Part shown: piece after piece, positions 16,406 to 25,122 of the stretch
How the letters are laid out: the number at the start of each line of letters is the position of its first letter
How positions within the stretch are numbered: the first letter of the stretch is position 1
Assembly (NCBI GenBank): GCA_023391815.1
Contig: JAEWAF010000072.1
Span: forward strand, 62,001 to 126,000
Length of the DNA stretch: 64,000 nucleotides
Direction: 5' to 3'
Origin: Pseudomonadota bacterium
GTDB taxonomy: Bacteria; Pseudomonadota; Gammaproteobacteria; Steroidobacterales; Steroidobacteraceae
Position numbers and translations under genes: made by a program
The notes under the pieces: generated by a model
What the model was told of the DNA's origin: nothing
The model's input: the letters and a program-made list of their open reading frames with translations, nothing else
Database searches by the model: none

Positions 16406-17962
16406 ATGGCACGTCAGCCCAAGCAGTCGGACAAGCCCAATATCCTGGTCATCTGGGGCGACGACATCGGCATCGCCAACCTCAGCTGTTACACGCACGG
16501 ACTGATGGGCTATCGCACGCCGAACATCGATCGCGTCGCGCGCGAAGGCATGATGTTCACCGACTCGTACGGAGAACAATCATGCACGGCGGGCCGCTCG
16601 TCGTTCATCACTGGCCAAAGCGTGTACCGCACCGGCCTGTCGAAGGTGGGCATCCCGGCCTCGCCCGTCGGCATGCCCGACAGCATCGTCACCATCGCGG
16701 CGCTGCTGAAGAATCAAGGCTACGCCACCGGTCAGTTCGGCAAGAATCATCTGGGCGATCTGAACCGGCACCTGCCCACGGCGCACGGCTTCGATGAGTT
16801 TTTCGGCAATCTGTATCACTTGAATGCCGAGGAAGAGCCGGAGATGGCCAACTATCCTTCCGACAAGGACTTCCCCAACTTCCGCAAGCAGTTCGGACCG
16901 CGCGGCGTGATTCGCTCCCGGGCCACCGACAAAGACGACGCCACCGAGGAGCCGCGCTGGGGCCGCGTTGGCAAGCAGAAGATCGAGGACACCGGCCCGC
17001 TGACCAGGAAGCGCATGGAGACCTGCGACGATGAGTTCATCGCCGCCGCGAAGGACTTCATCACGCGCCAGAGCAAAGCGGGCACGCCGTTCTTCACGTG
17101 GGTCAACACGACACACATGCATCTGTTTACTCACACCAAGAAAGAAAGTCTGGGACAGGCGGGCCGCTGGCAATCGCCCTATCACGACACCATGATCGAT
17201 CACGACCGCCACGTCGGCCAGCTGCTCGATCTGCTGGACGAACTGGGCATCGCGGAGAACACGTTCGTGATGTATTCGACCGACAATGGGCCGCACATGA
17301 ACTCCTGGCCCGATGGCGCCATGACGCCGTTCCGCAGCGAGAAGAACACCAACTGGGAAGGCGCCTTCCGTGTACCGATGCTGGTGCGCTGGCCGGGGAA
17401 GATCAAAGCCGGATCCATCTCCAATGAGATCATCCAGCATCACGACTGGCTGCCGACGTTCCTCGCCATGGCCGGCGACGCCGACGTCGTCGAGAAGCTC
17501 AAACGGGGCGGCTATAAAGCCAACGGCCGCGAATATCGCAATCACATCGACGGCATGAACCTGCTGCCGTATCTAACCGGCGAGACGCCGAAGAGCCCGC
17601 GCAATTTCTTTTTCTACTTCAGCGACGACGGCGACGTGCTCGGCTTGCGCTACGACAACTGGAAGGTCGTGTTCATGGAGCAGCCCTGTCACGGCACATT
17701 GCAGGTGTGGGCAGAGCCCTTCACGCGACTGCGGCTGCCGAAGTTCTTCAACCTGCGCACCGACCCGTTCGAGCGGGCGGATACTACATCCAACACGTAC
17801 TACGACTGGGTCTTGCACAACGCTTACTTCATTTATGCGGCGCAGACCGCCGCTGCGATGTTCGCGCAAACGTTCAAGGACTTTCCGCCCGCGCAGCGAC
17901 CGGGCAGCTTCACCATTGACCAGGCGCTCGCGAAGATGCGCGAAGTTCCCAGCGGCGACTAG
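16406..17962 (+). CDS. Arylsulfatase, cytosolic, formylglycine-dependent
   Basis: This 518-residue sulfatase starts with the metal-binding strand PNILVIWGDDIG. The maturation motif is CTAGRS with Cys60, the residue converted to formylglycine. Later family blocks GQFGKNHLGD, STDNGPHMNSW and RVPMLVRWPGKIKAG are present. It hydrolyses sulfate esters; the substrate is not evident. There is no signal peptide, so it should act in the cytosol, consistent with the signal-less FGE encoded two genes downstream. GAGGAG precedes the ATG. The family block EWRNHIDG-like region (YRNHIDGMNLLPYL) supports the arylsulfatase branch. Confidence 0.93.
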   Translation: MARQPKQSDKPNILVIWGDDIGIANLSCYTHGLMGYRTPNIDRVAREGMMFTDSYGEQSCTAGRSSFITGQSVYRTGLSKVGIPASPVGMPDSIVTIAALLKNQGYATGQFGKNHLGDLNRHLPTAHGFDEFFGNLYHLNAEEEPEMANYPSDKDFPNFRKQFGPRGVIRSRATDKDDATEEPRWGRVGKQKIEDTGPLTRKRMETCDDEFIAAAKDFITRQSKAGTPFFTWVNTTHMHLFTHTKKESLGQAGRWQSPYHDTMIDHDRHVGQLLDLLDELGIAENTFVMYSTDNGPHMNSWPDGAMTPFRSEKNTNWEGAFRVPMLVRWPGKIKAGSISNEIIQHHDWLPTFLAMAGDADVVEKLKRGGYKANGREYRNHIDGMNLLPYLTGETPKSPRNFFFYFSDDGDVLGLRYDNWKVVFMEQPCHGTLQVWAEPFTRLRLPKFFNLRTDPFERADTTSNTYYDWVLHNAYFIYAAQTAAAMFAQTFKDFPPAQRPGSFTIDQALAKMREVPSGD

Positions 17963-17974
17963 CCAGGACCGAGC

Positions 17975-18982
17975 GTGCGCCAACGTGAACATCTGCTCAC
18001 ATTGCTGATGGCCGCGCCGCTGGTCGCCGCGGCGACGGTTGCCTCCGCCGATCCGTTGCCCTCGTGGGAGGATGGAATCGCCAAGAAAGCCATCGTCGAG
18101 TTCGTCGATCGTGTCACCCGCGAGGATAGCGCGGATTTCATCGAGCCTCGGCAGCGGATCGCCGTGTTCGACAATGACGGCACCTTGTGGGCCGAGCAGC
18201 CGATGTACTTTCAGTTGGCGTTCGCGCTCGATCGCGTGAAAGCACTGGCGCCCGTGCATCCCGAATGGCGTACGACGACGCCCTTCAAGGAAGTGTTGGC
18301 GGGCAATCCGCAGGCTCTGATGTTGAACGGCCAGCAAGGGCTCGTGCAAATCATGGCAGCGACCCATAGCGGGATCACCACCGAGGATTTCGACACCATC
18401 GTCGGCTCGTGGCTCGCTACGGCCAAGCATCCGAGATTCGAGCGACCGTACACCGAGCTTGCGTATCAGCCGATGCTCGAGCTGCTCGACTACTTGCGCA
18501 GCCAGAGCTTCAAAACATTCATCGTGTCGGGTGGCGGCGTGGAGTTCATGCGCGTGTTCGCGGAACAGGTGTACGGCATTCCGCCCGAACAAGTCATCGG
18601 TTCCTCCGCCGCCACCAAGTTCGTCGCCGTGGGCACGAATGGCAAGCCGGCATTGATCAAGGAGCCGCGGGTCGAATTCATCGACGACGGCCCCGGCAAA
18701 CCTTCCGGCATCCATCGATTTGTCGGCCGCCGCCCGATCCTCGCCGTCGGCAACTCCGATGGCGATCTGCAGATGCTGCAATGGACCGCGGGCGGCGCGG
18801 GACCGAGTTTCGTCGCATTGATTCATCACACCGACGCCGATCGCGAGTACGCCTACGACCGCCAGTCGCCGGTCGGCAAGCTCGACAAAGCACTCAATGA
18901 AGCCCAACGCCAACGCTGGCTGGTCATCGATATGAAACGCGACTGGCGAGGCGTCTTTCCCGATCGCCAGGATGCGCCCTGA
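17975..18982 (+). CDS. HAD-family phosphatase, exported
   Basis: This 335-residue protein has an N-terminal signal sequence (LLTLLMAAPLVAAATVASA) and the haloacid-dehalogenase motifs: AVFDNDGTLW (motif I, Asp nucleophile and acid), FIVSGGGVEF (motif II, Ser), a Lys in the TKFVAVG/ALIKEP region, and AVGNSDGDLQML (motif IV). It resembles the phosphoserine-phosphatase-like branch. The GTG at 17975 lies 12 bases after the sulfatase stop. Its periplasmic location contrasts with the cytosolic sulfatase and FGE on either side; whether it acts on the same molecules is unknown. Confidence 0.88.
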   Translation: MRQREHLLTLLMAAPLVAAATVASADPLPSWEDGIAKKAIVEFVDRVTREDSADFIEPRQRIAVFDNDGTLWAEQPMYFQLAFALDRVKALAPVHPEWRTTTPFKEVLAGNPQALMLNGQQGLVQIMAATHSGITTEDFDTIVGSWLATAKHPRFERPYTELAYQPMLELLDYLRSQSFKTFIVSGGGVEFMRVFAEQVYGIPPEQVIGSSAATKFVAVGTNGKPALIKEPRVEFIDDGPGKPSGIHRFVGRRPILAVGNSDGDLQMLQWTAGGAGPSFVALIHHTDADREYAYDRQSPVGKLDKALNEAQRQRWLVIDMKRDWRGVFPDRQDAP

Positions 18983-18998
18983 GCGGAGCGAACAGCGC

Positions 18999-19985
18999 AT
19001 GACGTCGGTGACTGCGTTACGGGGAATGGTGTTCGTCAGCGGCGGCACGTATCTGATGGGATCGGACCGTCACTATCCGGAAGAAGCGCCCGCGCATCGC
19101 GTGACGGTCGATGGTTTCTGGATCGATGTGACCCCCGTCACCAACGGCGAGTTTCGCGAATTCGTCGAGGCGACCGGCTACGTCACTCAAGCGGAGCTCG
19201 CGCCCGATCCGAAGCTCTACCCCGGCGCGCTGCCTCACATGTTGAAACCGGGCTCGCTGGTGTTCACGCCGCCGAAACATCGCGTCGATCTGCGCGACTG
19301 GCAAGCGTGGTGGCGATTCAAGTTCGGCGCAAACTGGCGCCGGCCCTACGGCCGCGCCTCTTCCAATCGTCACTTGAGCGATCATCCCGTCGTGCATGTC
19401 ACTCATCAGGACGCGCTGGCGTACGCGCGCTGGCGAGGCAAGGAGTTGCCGACCGAAGCGGAATGGGAGTTCGCCGCGCGCGGCGGACTGGCGGGCGCGG
19501 AGTTCGCGTGGGGCGACGAGTTCACGCCACGCAATCGTCACCTGGCCAACACCTGGCAAGGCGAGTTCCCCTATCGGAATCTCGCCACCGACGGGTATCC
19601 ACGGACCTCTCCCGTGAAAGCGTTTCCTCCCAATGCCTACGGCATCTACGACATGATCGGCAACGTCTGGGAATGGACCGAGGACTGGTTTGCCTCGAAC
19701 CATCCACCGGACGCAACCAAACCTTGTTGTATTCCCCACAACCCTCGCGGCGGGCTCGAGCGCGGCAGTTACGATCCGAGTCAGCCGCACATCCCGATTC
19801 CCCGCAAGGTTCTCAAGGGCGGCTCGTTCCTGTGCGCGCCCAATTACTGCCAGCGTTATCGCCCGGCGGCGCGTCATCCGCAGCCCATCGACTCATCGAC
19901 CTGTCACATCGGCTTCCGCTGCGTCGTGAGAAAGTTGTCGACTTACAGCGCCGCGAACGAGCCGGCGGATCAGGCGATCGCCTAG
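18999..19985 (+). CDS. Formylglycine-generating enzyme (SUMF1 family)
   Basis: This protein of about 328 residues has the FGE-sulfatase fold: MVFVSGGTYLMGSD at the N-terminus, HRVTVDGFWID, LPTEAEWEFAARGG, GNVWEWTEDW and the C-terminal KGGSFLCAPNYCQRYR. The two cysteines there (Cys279 and Cys284 in this numbering) are at the positions of the copper-binding active-site pair of aerobic FGE. It oxidises the sulfatase cysteine in CxAxR/CxPxR motifs to formylglycine, and the sulfatase gene is in the same operon. ATG 18999 was preferred to 18972 because the longer form would overlap the HAD gene. Confidence 0.93.
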   Translation: MTSVTALRGMVFVSGGTYLMGSDRHYPEEAPAHRVTVDGFWIDVTPVTNGEFREFVEATGYVTQAELAPDPKLYPGALPHMLKPGSLVFTPPKHRVDLRDWQAWWRFKFGANWRRPYGRASSNRHLSDHPVVHVTHQDALAYARWRGKELPTEAEWEFAARGGLAGAEFAWGDEFTPRNRHLANTWQGEFPYRNLATDGYPRTSPVKAFPPNAYGIYDMIGNVWEWTEDWFASNHPPDATKPCCIPHNPRGGLERGSYDPSQPHIPIPRKVLKGGSFLCAPNYCQRYRPAARHPQPIDSSTCHIGFRCVVRKLSTYSAANEPADQAIA

Positions 19986-19986
19986 C

Positions 19987-20382
19987 TCAGCGTCGAGCAG
20001 CGTCGTCGCTGAACTTCTTGCCCGAGGCGATGAACCATTCGCCTTTCGTATCCTTACAAAAGGGAAATGTAAACTGACTCTGGGCTCCCTGGCCCTGAGC
20101 CCGCAACTGCAGGCGCCGGCAACTCAGCCCTTCCGAGGAAGTCATATCTCCGCGCCCTTCCACCCGACCGCTGAATCCGGTCGAAGGATTGCTCCATTCG
20201 CGCGTGGCGCGAGCATCGCTGCCCTCGAGCACTGCCATCACGGCCTCGTACTGCAGGTTCTTATCAGCCTCGCTCATCTTCAACGAGGGACCGGTGAGAA
20301 GATCCTTGGGCAAGGCCACGACGATGCCCGGGAGCGACGCCGCGATCGCAATTCCGACAAGCATGCTCGCGAGAGATCTCAT
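19987..20382 (-). CDS. Small exported protein, surface-antigen (RT0821/Lpp0805) like
   Basis: This protein of about 131 residues has a signal peptide (MRSLASMLVGIAIAASLPGIVVA). The mature part has the layout of the 16-17 kDa surface-antigen C-terminal domain: a WSNPSTGFSGRVE strand, LSCRRLQLRA with one Cys, and FPFCKDTKGEWFIAS with a second. Function is unknown. ATG 20382 places the signal peptide correctly; an earlier ATG at 20430 is less likely. Its stop is one base from that of the convergent FGE gene. Confidence 0.68.
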   Translation of the reverse strand: MRSLASMLVGIAIAASLPGIVVALPKDLLTGPSLKMSEADKNLQYEAVMAVLEGSDARATREWSNPSTGFSGRVEGRGDMTSSEGLSCRRLQLRAQGQGAQSQFTFPFCKDTKGEWFIASGKKFSDDAARR

Positions 20383-20797
20383 ATTGAACGAACTCTGGGA
20401 CATCGGTGCGAGTGAAGTCATTGCGCGCATCGGGCCCGCGGCCGCGCCCCTCGCACTGATTGCTGCCTCGCTTCAAAACGCGATGATGCGATTGTCTCGT
20501 CCCCCTGGAGGCCGTGGCGCTGACTCCCCGTGCAATAGCGCAAGTTCCTGGCCTCAACGCCGCCGGCTGCGTTTCGCCCGAAGCGCACCGGCGGCGCGAT
20601 TTTTGGCGATGAGGCGTGCCCGGCCCCGACATCGGCGGGCGCTTTCGTCGCAGTCGACCTTGTCAAGATGCCGCGCGCCGGTCCTGAAGGTCGAGCTTCG
20701 GCGCCGGGCGCGAGTTGGCCCTAGGTCCAACTGTTCCGGCGAGGGCGGGCCATGCAATTTTAATTCACCAGCCCTGGCCCTCGGACGTTAGCCGCTC
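20383..20797 (+). promoter_or_regulatory. Intergenic control region before the histidine kinase
   Basis: This 415-base gap has no gene that I can support. Its most notable element is an 18-base near-perfect palindrome, GTTGGCCCTAGGTCCAAC at 20714-20731, broken only at one symmetric base pair. It is followed by an AT-rich stretch (about 20754-20768) that could be the -10 area. It lies 67 bases upstream of the histidine kinase ATG and is a plausible operator. Confidence 0.4.
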
Positions 20798-21688
20798 ATG
20801 ACGGGTGACTTTCTCAGCTATGCCTATCTGATCGGAATCGTCCTCCTCGCACAGCTGGCGTTGGTCGCGATCATCCTCACCTATGATCGCCACGGAAATC
20901 CTCATCGACATGCGGAGACATTGGGTGCGGAAGTAACGCACAACGCCCGCCTGGCGCTCGCCGGCGAGCTGACCGCCTCCATCGCCCACGAGATCGCGCA
21001 GCCGCTCAGCGCCATTCTCAACAACGTGGAAACGGCGGAGCTGATTCTCAGGCAAGCCTCGGACAGCGCGGATGTGCAATCGCTCGGTCCGATTCTCGCC
21101 GATATCAAGCGCGACGATTTACGAGCCAACGAAGTGGTCAATCGCTTACGCGCGCTGCTGCGTAAGCGCGAGTTGAAGCTCGAGCCGATGGACATCAATC
21201 CGCTCGTGAGCAGCGCAGTCATGCTGGTGCGCGCCGATGCGGGGCGCCGGCTGGTGCAAGTACGCACCGAGCTCGAGCCCGACCTGCCGCAGGTGGCGGT
21301 CGATCCGGTTCATTTGCAACAAGTCGTGTTGAACCTGCTGGTCAATGCCATGGATGCCATGAGCAAGACACCGCCGCCGGCGCGCTGCCTGTACGTCCGG
21401 ACGCGATTGCGCGCCGGCTCGGCGGTGGAAATCACGGTCCGAGACAACGGTGACGGCATCGATCCGGCCCATGCCAGTCGCCTGTTCGATTCATTCTTCA
21501 CCACCAAGGAAGGCGGCATGGGACTCGGACTGTCCATCGCCCGATCCATCGTGCAAGCCCACGGCGGCACGATCTGGGCCGAGCGCGCCCGCGGCGGCGG
21601 CTCGGTCTTCGCGTTCCGACTGCCGCTACCCCAGCGCCAGCGCGTATCCCGAGTTGGCGTTCCTCAATTAACAAGCCCTGGAGGCTGA
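20798..21688 (+). CDS. Sensor histidine kinase with minimal N-terminus
   Basis: This 296-residue protein has one N-terminal transmembrane helix (YLIGIVLLAQLALVAIILTY), then directly a HisKA domain with the phosphorylation site ASIAHEIAQPLSAI and an HATPase domain: N box VVLNLLVNAMDAM, G1 DNGDGID, F box FFTTKEGGMGLGLS and G2. There is no periplasmic or PAS sensor domain, so the stimulus must come through the membrane helix or a partner. It overlaps no gene, but the FixJ-like regulator starts one base after its stop, a clear operon. Confidence 0.93.
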   Translation: MTGDFLSYAYLIGIVLLAQLALVAIILTYDRHGNPHRHAETLGAEVTHNARLALAGELTASIAHEIAQPLSAILNNVETAELILRQASDSADVQSLGPILADIKRDDLRANEVVNRLRALLRKRELKLEPMDINPLVSSAVMLVRADAGRRLVQVRTELEPDLPQVAVDPVHLQQVVLNLLVNAMDAMSKTPPPARCLYVRTRLRAGSAVEITVRDNGDGIDPAHASRLFDSFFTTKEGGMGLGLSIARSIVQAHGGTIWAERARGGGSVFAFRLPLPQRQRVSRVGVPQLTSPGG

Positions 21689-21689
21689 T

Positions 21690-22352
21690 ATGGAGCTGTT
21701 CGAGCTACCCGCCTGCGAGCACCGTATATACATCGTCGACGACGATGACAGTTTCCGCACCAGTCTGACCCGACTGTTGAGCACCGCCGGAATGTTTCCT
21801 GTGCCGTGCCGAAGCGTCGGCGACTATCTGCTGGCCGATCATCCCGACTGTCCGAGCTGCATCGTGCTCGACATGCTGATGCCCGGACCGAGCGGACTGG
21901 AGCTGCTCGCCTCGCTGGCCAATCAGAGGAATGCCCCGCCGGTGATCTTCGTCACCGCGTTCAACGACATTCCCGCCACCGTGCAGGCCATGAAGGCCGG
22001 CGCCATGGACTCGCTGACCAAGCCGCTCGATATGAATCGGCTGTTGCAATCGCTCCGGGATGCGATCGCGCGCGATGCCCGCCGACGCGCCGAGCGCCGG
22101 GAGCTGGAACAGCTGCAATCCCGATACTCCGAACTGACGCCGTGCGAGCGAGACATTTATATCGGCGTGGTGCATGGGAAACTGAACAAACAGATGGCGC
22201 TCAAGCTCGGCATTTGCGAGCGCTCCATCAAGTCGCATCGTTCCAACGTCATGCGCAAGATGCGGGTCTCGTCGGTCGCCGGGCTGGTGAAAACCGCGAA
22301 ACAGCTGGAAATGCTCAGCAGCGTGTCCGACGCCAGAACGCTCAGCCAGTAG
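21690..22352 (+). CDS. FixJ-type response regulator
   Basis: This 220-residue protein has an N-terminal receiver domain (IYIVDDDDSF acid pocket, phospho-acceptor Asp in CIVLDMLMPG, Thr in FVTAF, Lys in SLTKPLD) and a C-terminal LuxR/FixJ HTH (LTPCERDIYIGVVHGKLNKQMALKLGICERSIKSHRSNVMRKM). It is the evident partner of the upstream kinase. The final linker LEQLQSRYSELT is typical of FixJ/TodT-like regulators. Target genes are unknown; palindromes in the gap before the next large gene are candidates. Confidence 0.93.
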   Translation: MELFELPACEHRIYIVDDDDSFRTSLTRLLSTAGMFPVPCRSVGDYLLADHPDCPSCIVLDMLMPGPSGLELLASLANQRNAPPVIFVTAFNDIPATVQAMKAGAMDSLTKPLDMNRLLQSLRDAIARDARRRAERRELEQLQSRYSELTPCERDIYIGVVHGKLNKQMALKLGICERSIKSHRSNVMRKMRVSSVAGLVKTAKQLEMLSSVSDARTLSQ

Positions 22353-22386
22353 CCCGCACCGTGCGCAACGCCATCGGGTGCGCCGA

Positions 22387-22758
22387 ATGCAAGCGTGCCG
22401 CGCCAACGTCATCGTCGTCGAAGACGACACGGGCTTGAACCGTGCCGTTGCGCGGCTGCTGACCATCGCGGGCTTCCGCTCCCGTTGTTTCGATTCGGCG
22501 GAGGATCTGCTTCAGAGCGACTCGGCGCCGGGCGCGGACTGTTTCGTTTTCGACATTCATCTGCCCGGCATCACCGGCGTGGAGCTGCTCGACAGACTGG
22601 ACGCGGCCGGCATCCACCGGCCCGTCATTTTCATCACCGCCCACGACGATCTGCACACGCGACATTCGGCGCGCGCCGGCGCTTCTTATCTCACCAAGCC
22701 CTTCACCGGCCAGGCGCTGATTCAAGCCATCGACGCCGCGCTGCTGCCACCGGCGTGA
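22387..22758 (+). CDS. Stand-alone receiver protein
   Basis: This protein of about 123 residues consists only of a receiver domain: acidic pair in IVVEDD, phospho-Asp in CFVFDIHLPG, Thr in FITAH and Lys in YLTKPF. There is no output domain, so it may act as a phosphate sink or as an adaptor to the kinase encoded upstream. ATG 22387 or GTG 22378 could be the start. It follows the FixJ-like gene by about 34 bases on the same strand, making a kinase-regulator-receiver trio. Confidence 0.85.
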   Translation: MQACRANVIVVEDDTGLNRAVARLLTIAGFRSRCFDSAEDLLQSDSAPGADCFVFDIHLPGITGVELLDRLDAAGIHRPVIFITAHDDLHTRHSARAGASYLTKPFTGQALIQAIDAALLPPA

Positions 22759-22929
22759 GGATCGCGCGAGTGGCCGCTCACCGCGACAATGCTCGATCCG
22801 AGCTCAAGGACTGAGCGGCCCGAATAAAATATTTCTTTGGCCGGCCGTTCCAGCTGGAACTTGCGCGCGCAGCGTTCGTTCGTGCCTAGCGAACGGATAA
22901 TTCAATCAATCTCTCCAGGGGGGCGGCTC
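22759..22929 (+). promoter_or_regulatory. Palindrome-rich control region before the secreted propeller gene
   Basis: This 171-base gap holds three symmetric elements. A perfect 9-bp inverted repeat is formed by GGCCGCTCA (22772-22780) and TGAGCGGCC (22812-22820) and is followed by an AT-rich stretch. A perfect 14-base palindrome, GTTCCAGCTGGAAC, lies at 22847-22860. A 6-bp repeat is formed by CGTTCG (22873-22878) and CGAACG (22890-22895). The first could be a terminator-like hairpin for the operon upstream; the other two look like operators for the gene starting at 22930. Confidence 0.5.
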
Positions 22930-25110
22930 ATGCGCACGATGATGTGTCCTTCGGCGTGCCTGCGTCTTCTGCTCGGCATCGCACTCGCCTGCTTCTTCAG
23001 CTCGTTACCTGCCGCACCCGTGGTGTTGCTGGAAAAAGCACGATTGGTTGCCTCGGATGGCGCACCCGAAGGCGGCTTCGGACGCGCGATCTCGATCAAC
23101 GGCCCCGTCGCGGTGGTCACTGCCAACGCGCAGCGGGCCACCATGGGCGCCGACGACGACATGCCGAGCGCCGCGTATGTTTTCGAACGCCAGTCCTCGG
23201 GCGCCTGGATACAAACCGCCAAGCTGACTTCCGGCCTCGAAGGCGATTTGTATGGAATCGACGTGGCCGTCGAAGGCAACGTGATCGTGGTGGGCGCGGT
23301 GTTCTCGGGCGTCACGTACGTGTACGAAAAAATCTCAGGCAGCTGGCAGCAGACGGCGGTGCTGGGCCGCCAAGCCGGCAGCAGCGGTTATTCCGTGGCG
23401 ATCGAAAACGGCATCATCGCGATCGGCCAAGGCGAGCCCCATGGCATGTCGCTGTATCGACGCGGCACCTCCGGCTGGGTGCAAATCGCCCGGTATGTCA
23501 ACGGCATCGGCCAGTCGGACGACGAATACTATTCACCGCGCGTCGACATCTCGCCGAACTTCGCCATCCATGGCAGCTGGGGCTGGGACTCGGATCCACC
23601 GACTCCATCCACGGCCTACATTTACACGCCCGCGGCCGGCGGCAATTGGGCGCAAGCTTCCGTCGCGACGATCACGGAGCCCAACTGGTCGGGTGTGTCG
23701 AACGGTTGGTCGCGAGATGTGACCATCACGGACAGCATGGCATTGATCAGTGGCGACGTGTTCCGATTCGAAAACAACCAATGGCACTTCGAGGCGGCGG
23801 TGCCCGGCGCCACCACGCTCGACGATGACGGGGTCACTCTGCTCGGTTTCGGCGGCCCGTACCGGTACGCCCAGCTTCGCCGGCGCACCACCTCCGGTGA
23901 TGCATGGCCGATCCGCGCCGAATTGACGACGAGCGACGAAGCTCCGCTCACATCGGCCAGCAGCGATGCCGGGCGCGCGCTGCTCGCGTCCAGCAGAGGC
24001 GCACCAGTCTACTTGTACGAAGTGCCATCGAACCTGGACCGTGACGAGCTCGCGCAGGATGATTTCCAGGACGGTGACTCGGCCGGCTGGTCCACCACGC
24101 CGGGAAGCATGTTTGCCGTCGGCACCAGCGGAACCTCACGGTTCTACCGACAAACGAATACGACCGGGAACGCGGCAGCGCTCTGGCAAACAGGCATCGG
24201 CAACGATCAATCCATCCAGGCCGACATCACCCCGCGCGCATTCGACGGCGCGGATCGATGGTTCGGTCTGGTGACCCGTTATACCGACGCCAATAATTAC
24301 TACTACGTGACCGCTCGCTCAGGCGGCGGCATACAGCTGAAACGCATGCAGGGCGGCGCCTTTACCACCTTGGGTTCCGCGTCTCTACCGGTCGCCATCG
24401 GCTCGACCAACCGTATTCGCCTGGAGTCGGTCGGCGATCACGTGCGCGTGTTCGTGAACAATCGACCGGTCATTCGCGTGCGCGATACCGCGCTCAGCGG
24501 CGGTCAGCCCGGCCTGATGATGTTTCGAACGCAAGCCGACTACGACAACGTCGTCGTGAACCCGAACCCGGCGTTCACGGCGCTGTTCGACGATTTCGAG
24601 ATACTGAATTTCGCCTGGCAGGTAATTCCGGCCACATCGCTTTGGACCCGCACCAACACCGGCGCCAGCTGGGTACGCCGTCAAAGCGATCTGACCGGCG
24701 GCACACGCTTGGTGACCGGCGGCTCGGGCACGCTGGGCGATCAGATCGTGGAAGCGGATCTGCGCCCGACGCAGTTCTCCGGCACGGACCGCTGGGTCGG
24801 GTTGATCGCGCGCTATCGCGACGATGGCAACTATCACTATGTCACCTTACGCAACAGCGGCTCGCTGGATATCAAGAAGCTGGTCAACGGCGCCATTCAG
24901 AACCTGGTCACCGTACCTTTCACGGTCCAGCCGAATGTTTCCTATCGCGTCCGCCTGGAAGTCATCGGCACTCGCGTCCGCGCGTATGTGAACGGCACAT
25001 TGCGGGCCGAAGCGACCGACGCGACGCTCACGCCCGTTGTCTCCAGAGCCGGGGTTGCGACCTACAAGGCGGCGCTGGACCTGGATAATTTCCTCATCGC
25101 CAAGCCCTGA
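22930..25110 (+). CDS. Large secreted protein: FG-GAP-like propeller plus two repeated C-terminal domains
   Basis: This protein of about 726 residues has a signal peptide (LRLLLGIALACFFSSLPAAP). Residues about 35-370 contain repeats of the type GGFGRAISINGPVAVV / AYVFERQSSGAWIQTAKL, as in integrin-like FG-GAP propellers. The C-terminal half holds two copies of a domain of about 160-170 residues (first DDFQDGDSAGW...DNVVV, second DDFEILNFAWQ...DNFLI), each with DRWFGLVTRY / DRWVGLIARY and RIRLE / RVRLE strands. These resemble concanavalin-A-like glycan-binding domains (DUF1080 type). No enzyme residues are evident; a binding role at the surface is inferred. Confidence 0.7.
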   Translation: MRTMMCPSACLRLLLGIALACFFSSLPAAPVVLLEKARLVASDGAPEGGFGRAISINGPVAVVTANAQRATMGADDDMPSAAYVFERQSSGAWIQTAKLTSGLEGDLYGIDVAVEGNVIVVGAVFSGVTYVYEKISGSWQQTAVLGRQAGSSGYSVAIENGIIAIGQGEPHGMSLYRRGTSGWVQIARYVNGIGQSDDEYYSPRVDISPNFAIHGSWGWDSDPPTPSTAYIYTPAAGGNWAQASVATITEPNWSGVSNGWSRDVTITDSMALISGDVFRFENNQWHFEAAVPGATTLDDDGVTLLGFGGPYRYAQLRRRTTSGDAWPIRAELTTSDEAPLTSASSDAGRALLASSRGAPVYLYEVPSNLDRDELAQDDFQDGDSAGWSTTPGSMFAVGTSGTSRFYRQTNTTGNAAALWQTGIGNDQSIQADITPRAFDGADRWFGLVTRYTDANNYYYVTARSGGGIQLKRMQGGAFTTLGSASLPVAIGSTNRIRLESVGDHVRVFVNNRPVIRVRDTALSGGQPGLMMFRTQADYDNVVVNPNPAFTALFDDFEILNFAWQVIPATSLWTRTNTGASWVRRQSDLTGGTRLVTGGSGTLGDQIVEADLRPTQFSGTDRWVGLIARYRDDGNYHYVTLRNSGSLDIKKLVNGAIQNLVTVPFTVQPNVSYRVRLEVIGTRVRAYVNGTLRAEATDATLTPVVSRAGVATYKAALDLDNFLIAKP

Positions 25111-25122
25111 TCCGCCGCGTTT

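Noticed and set aside
17573..19048. 491-codon reverse frame across the sulfatase end and HAD gene
   Set aside because: It lies opposite clear sulfatase and HAD motifs and shows no family similarity.
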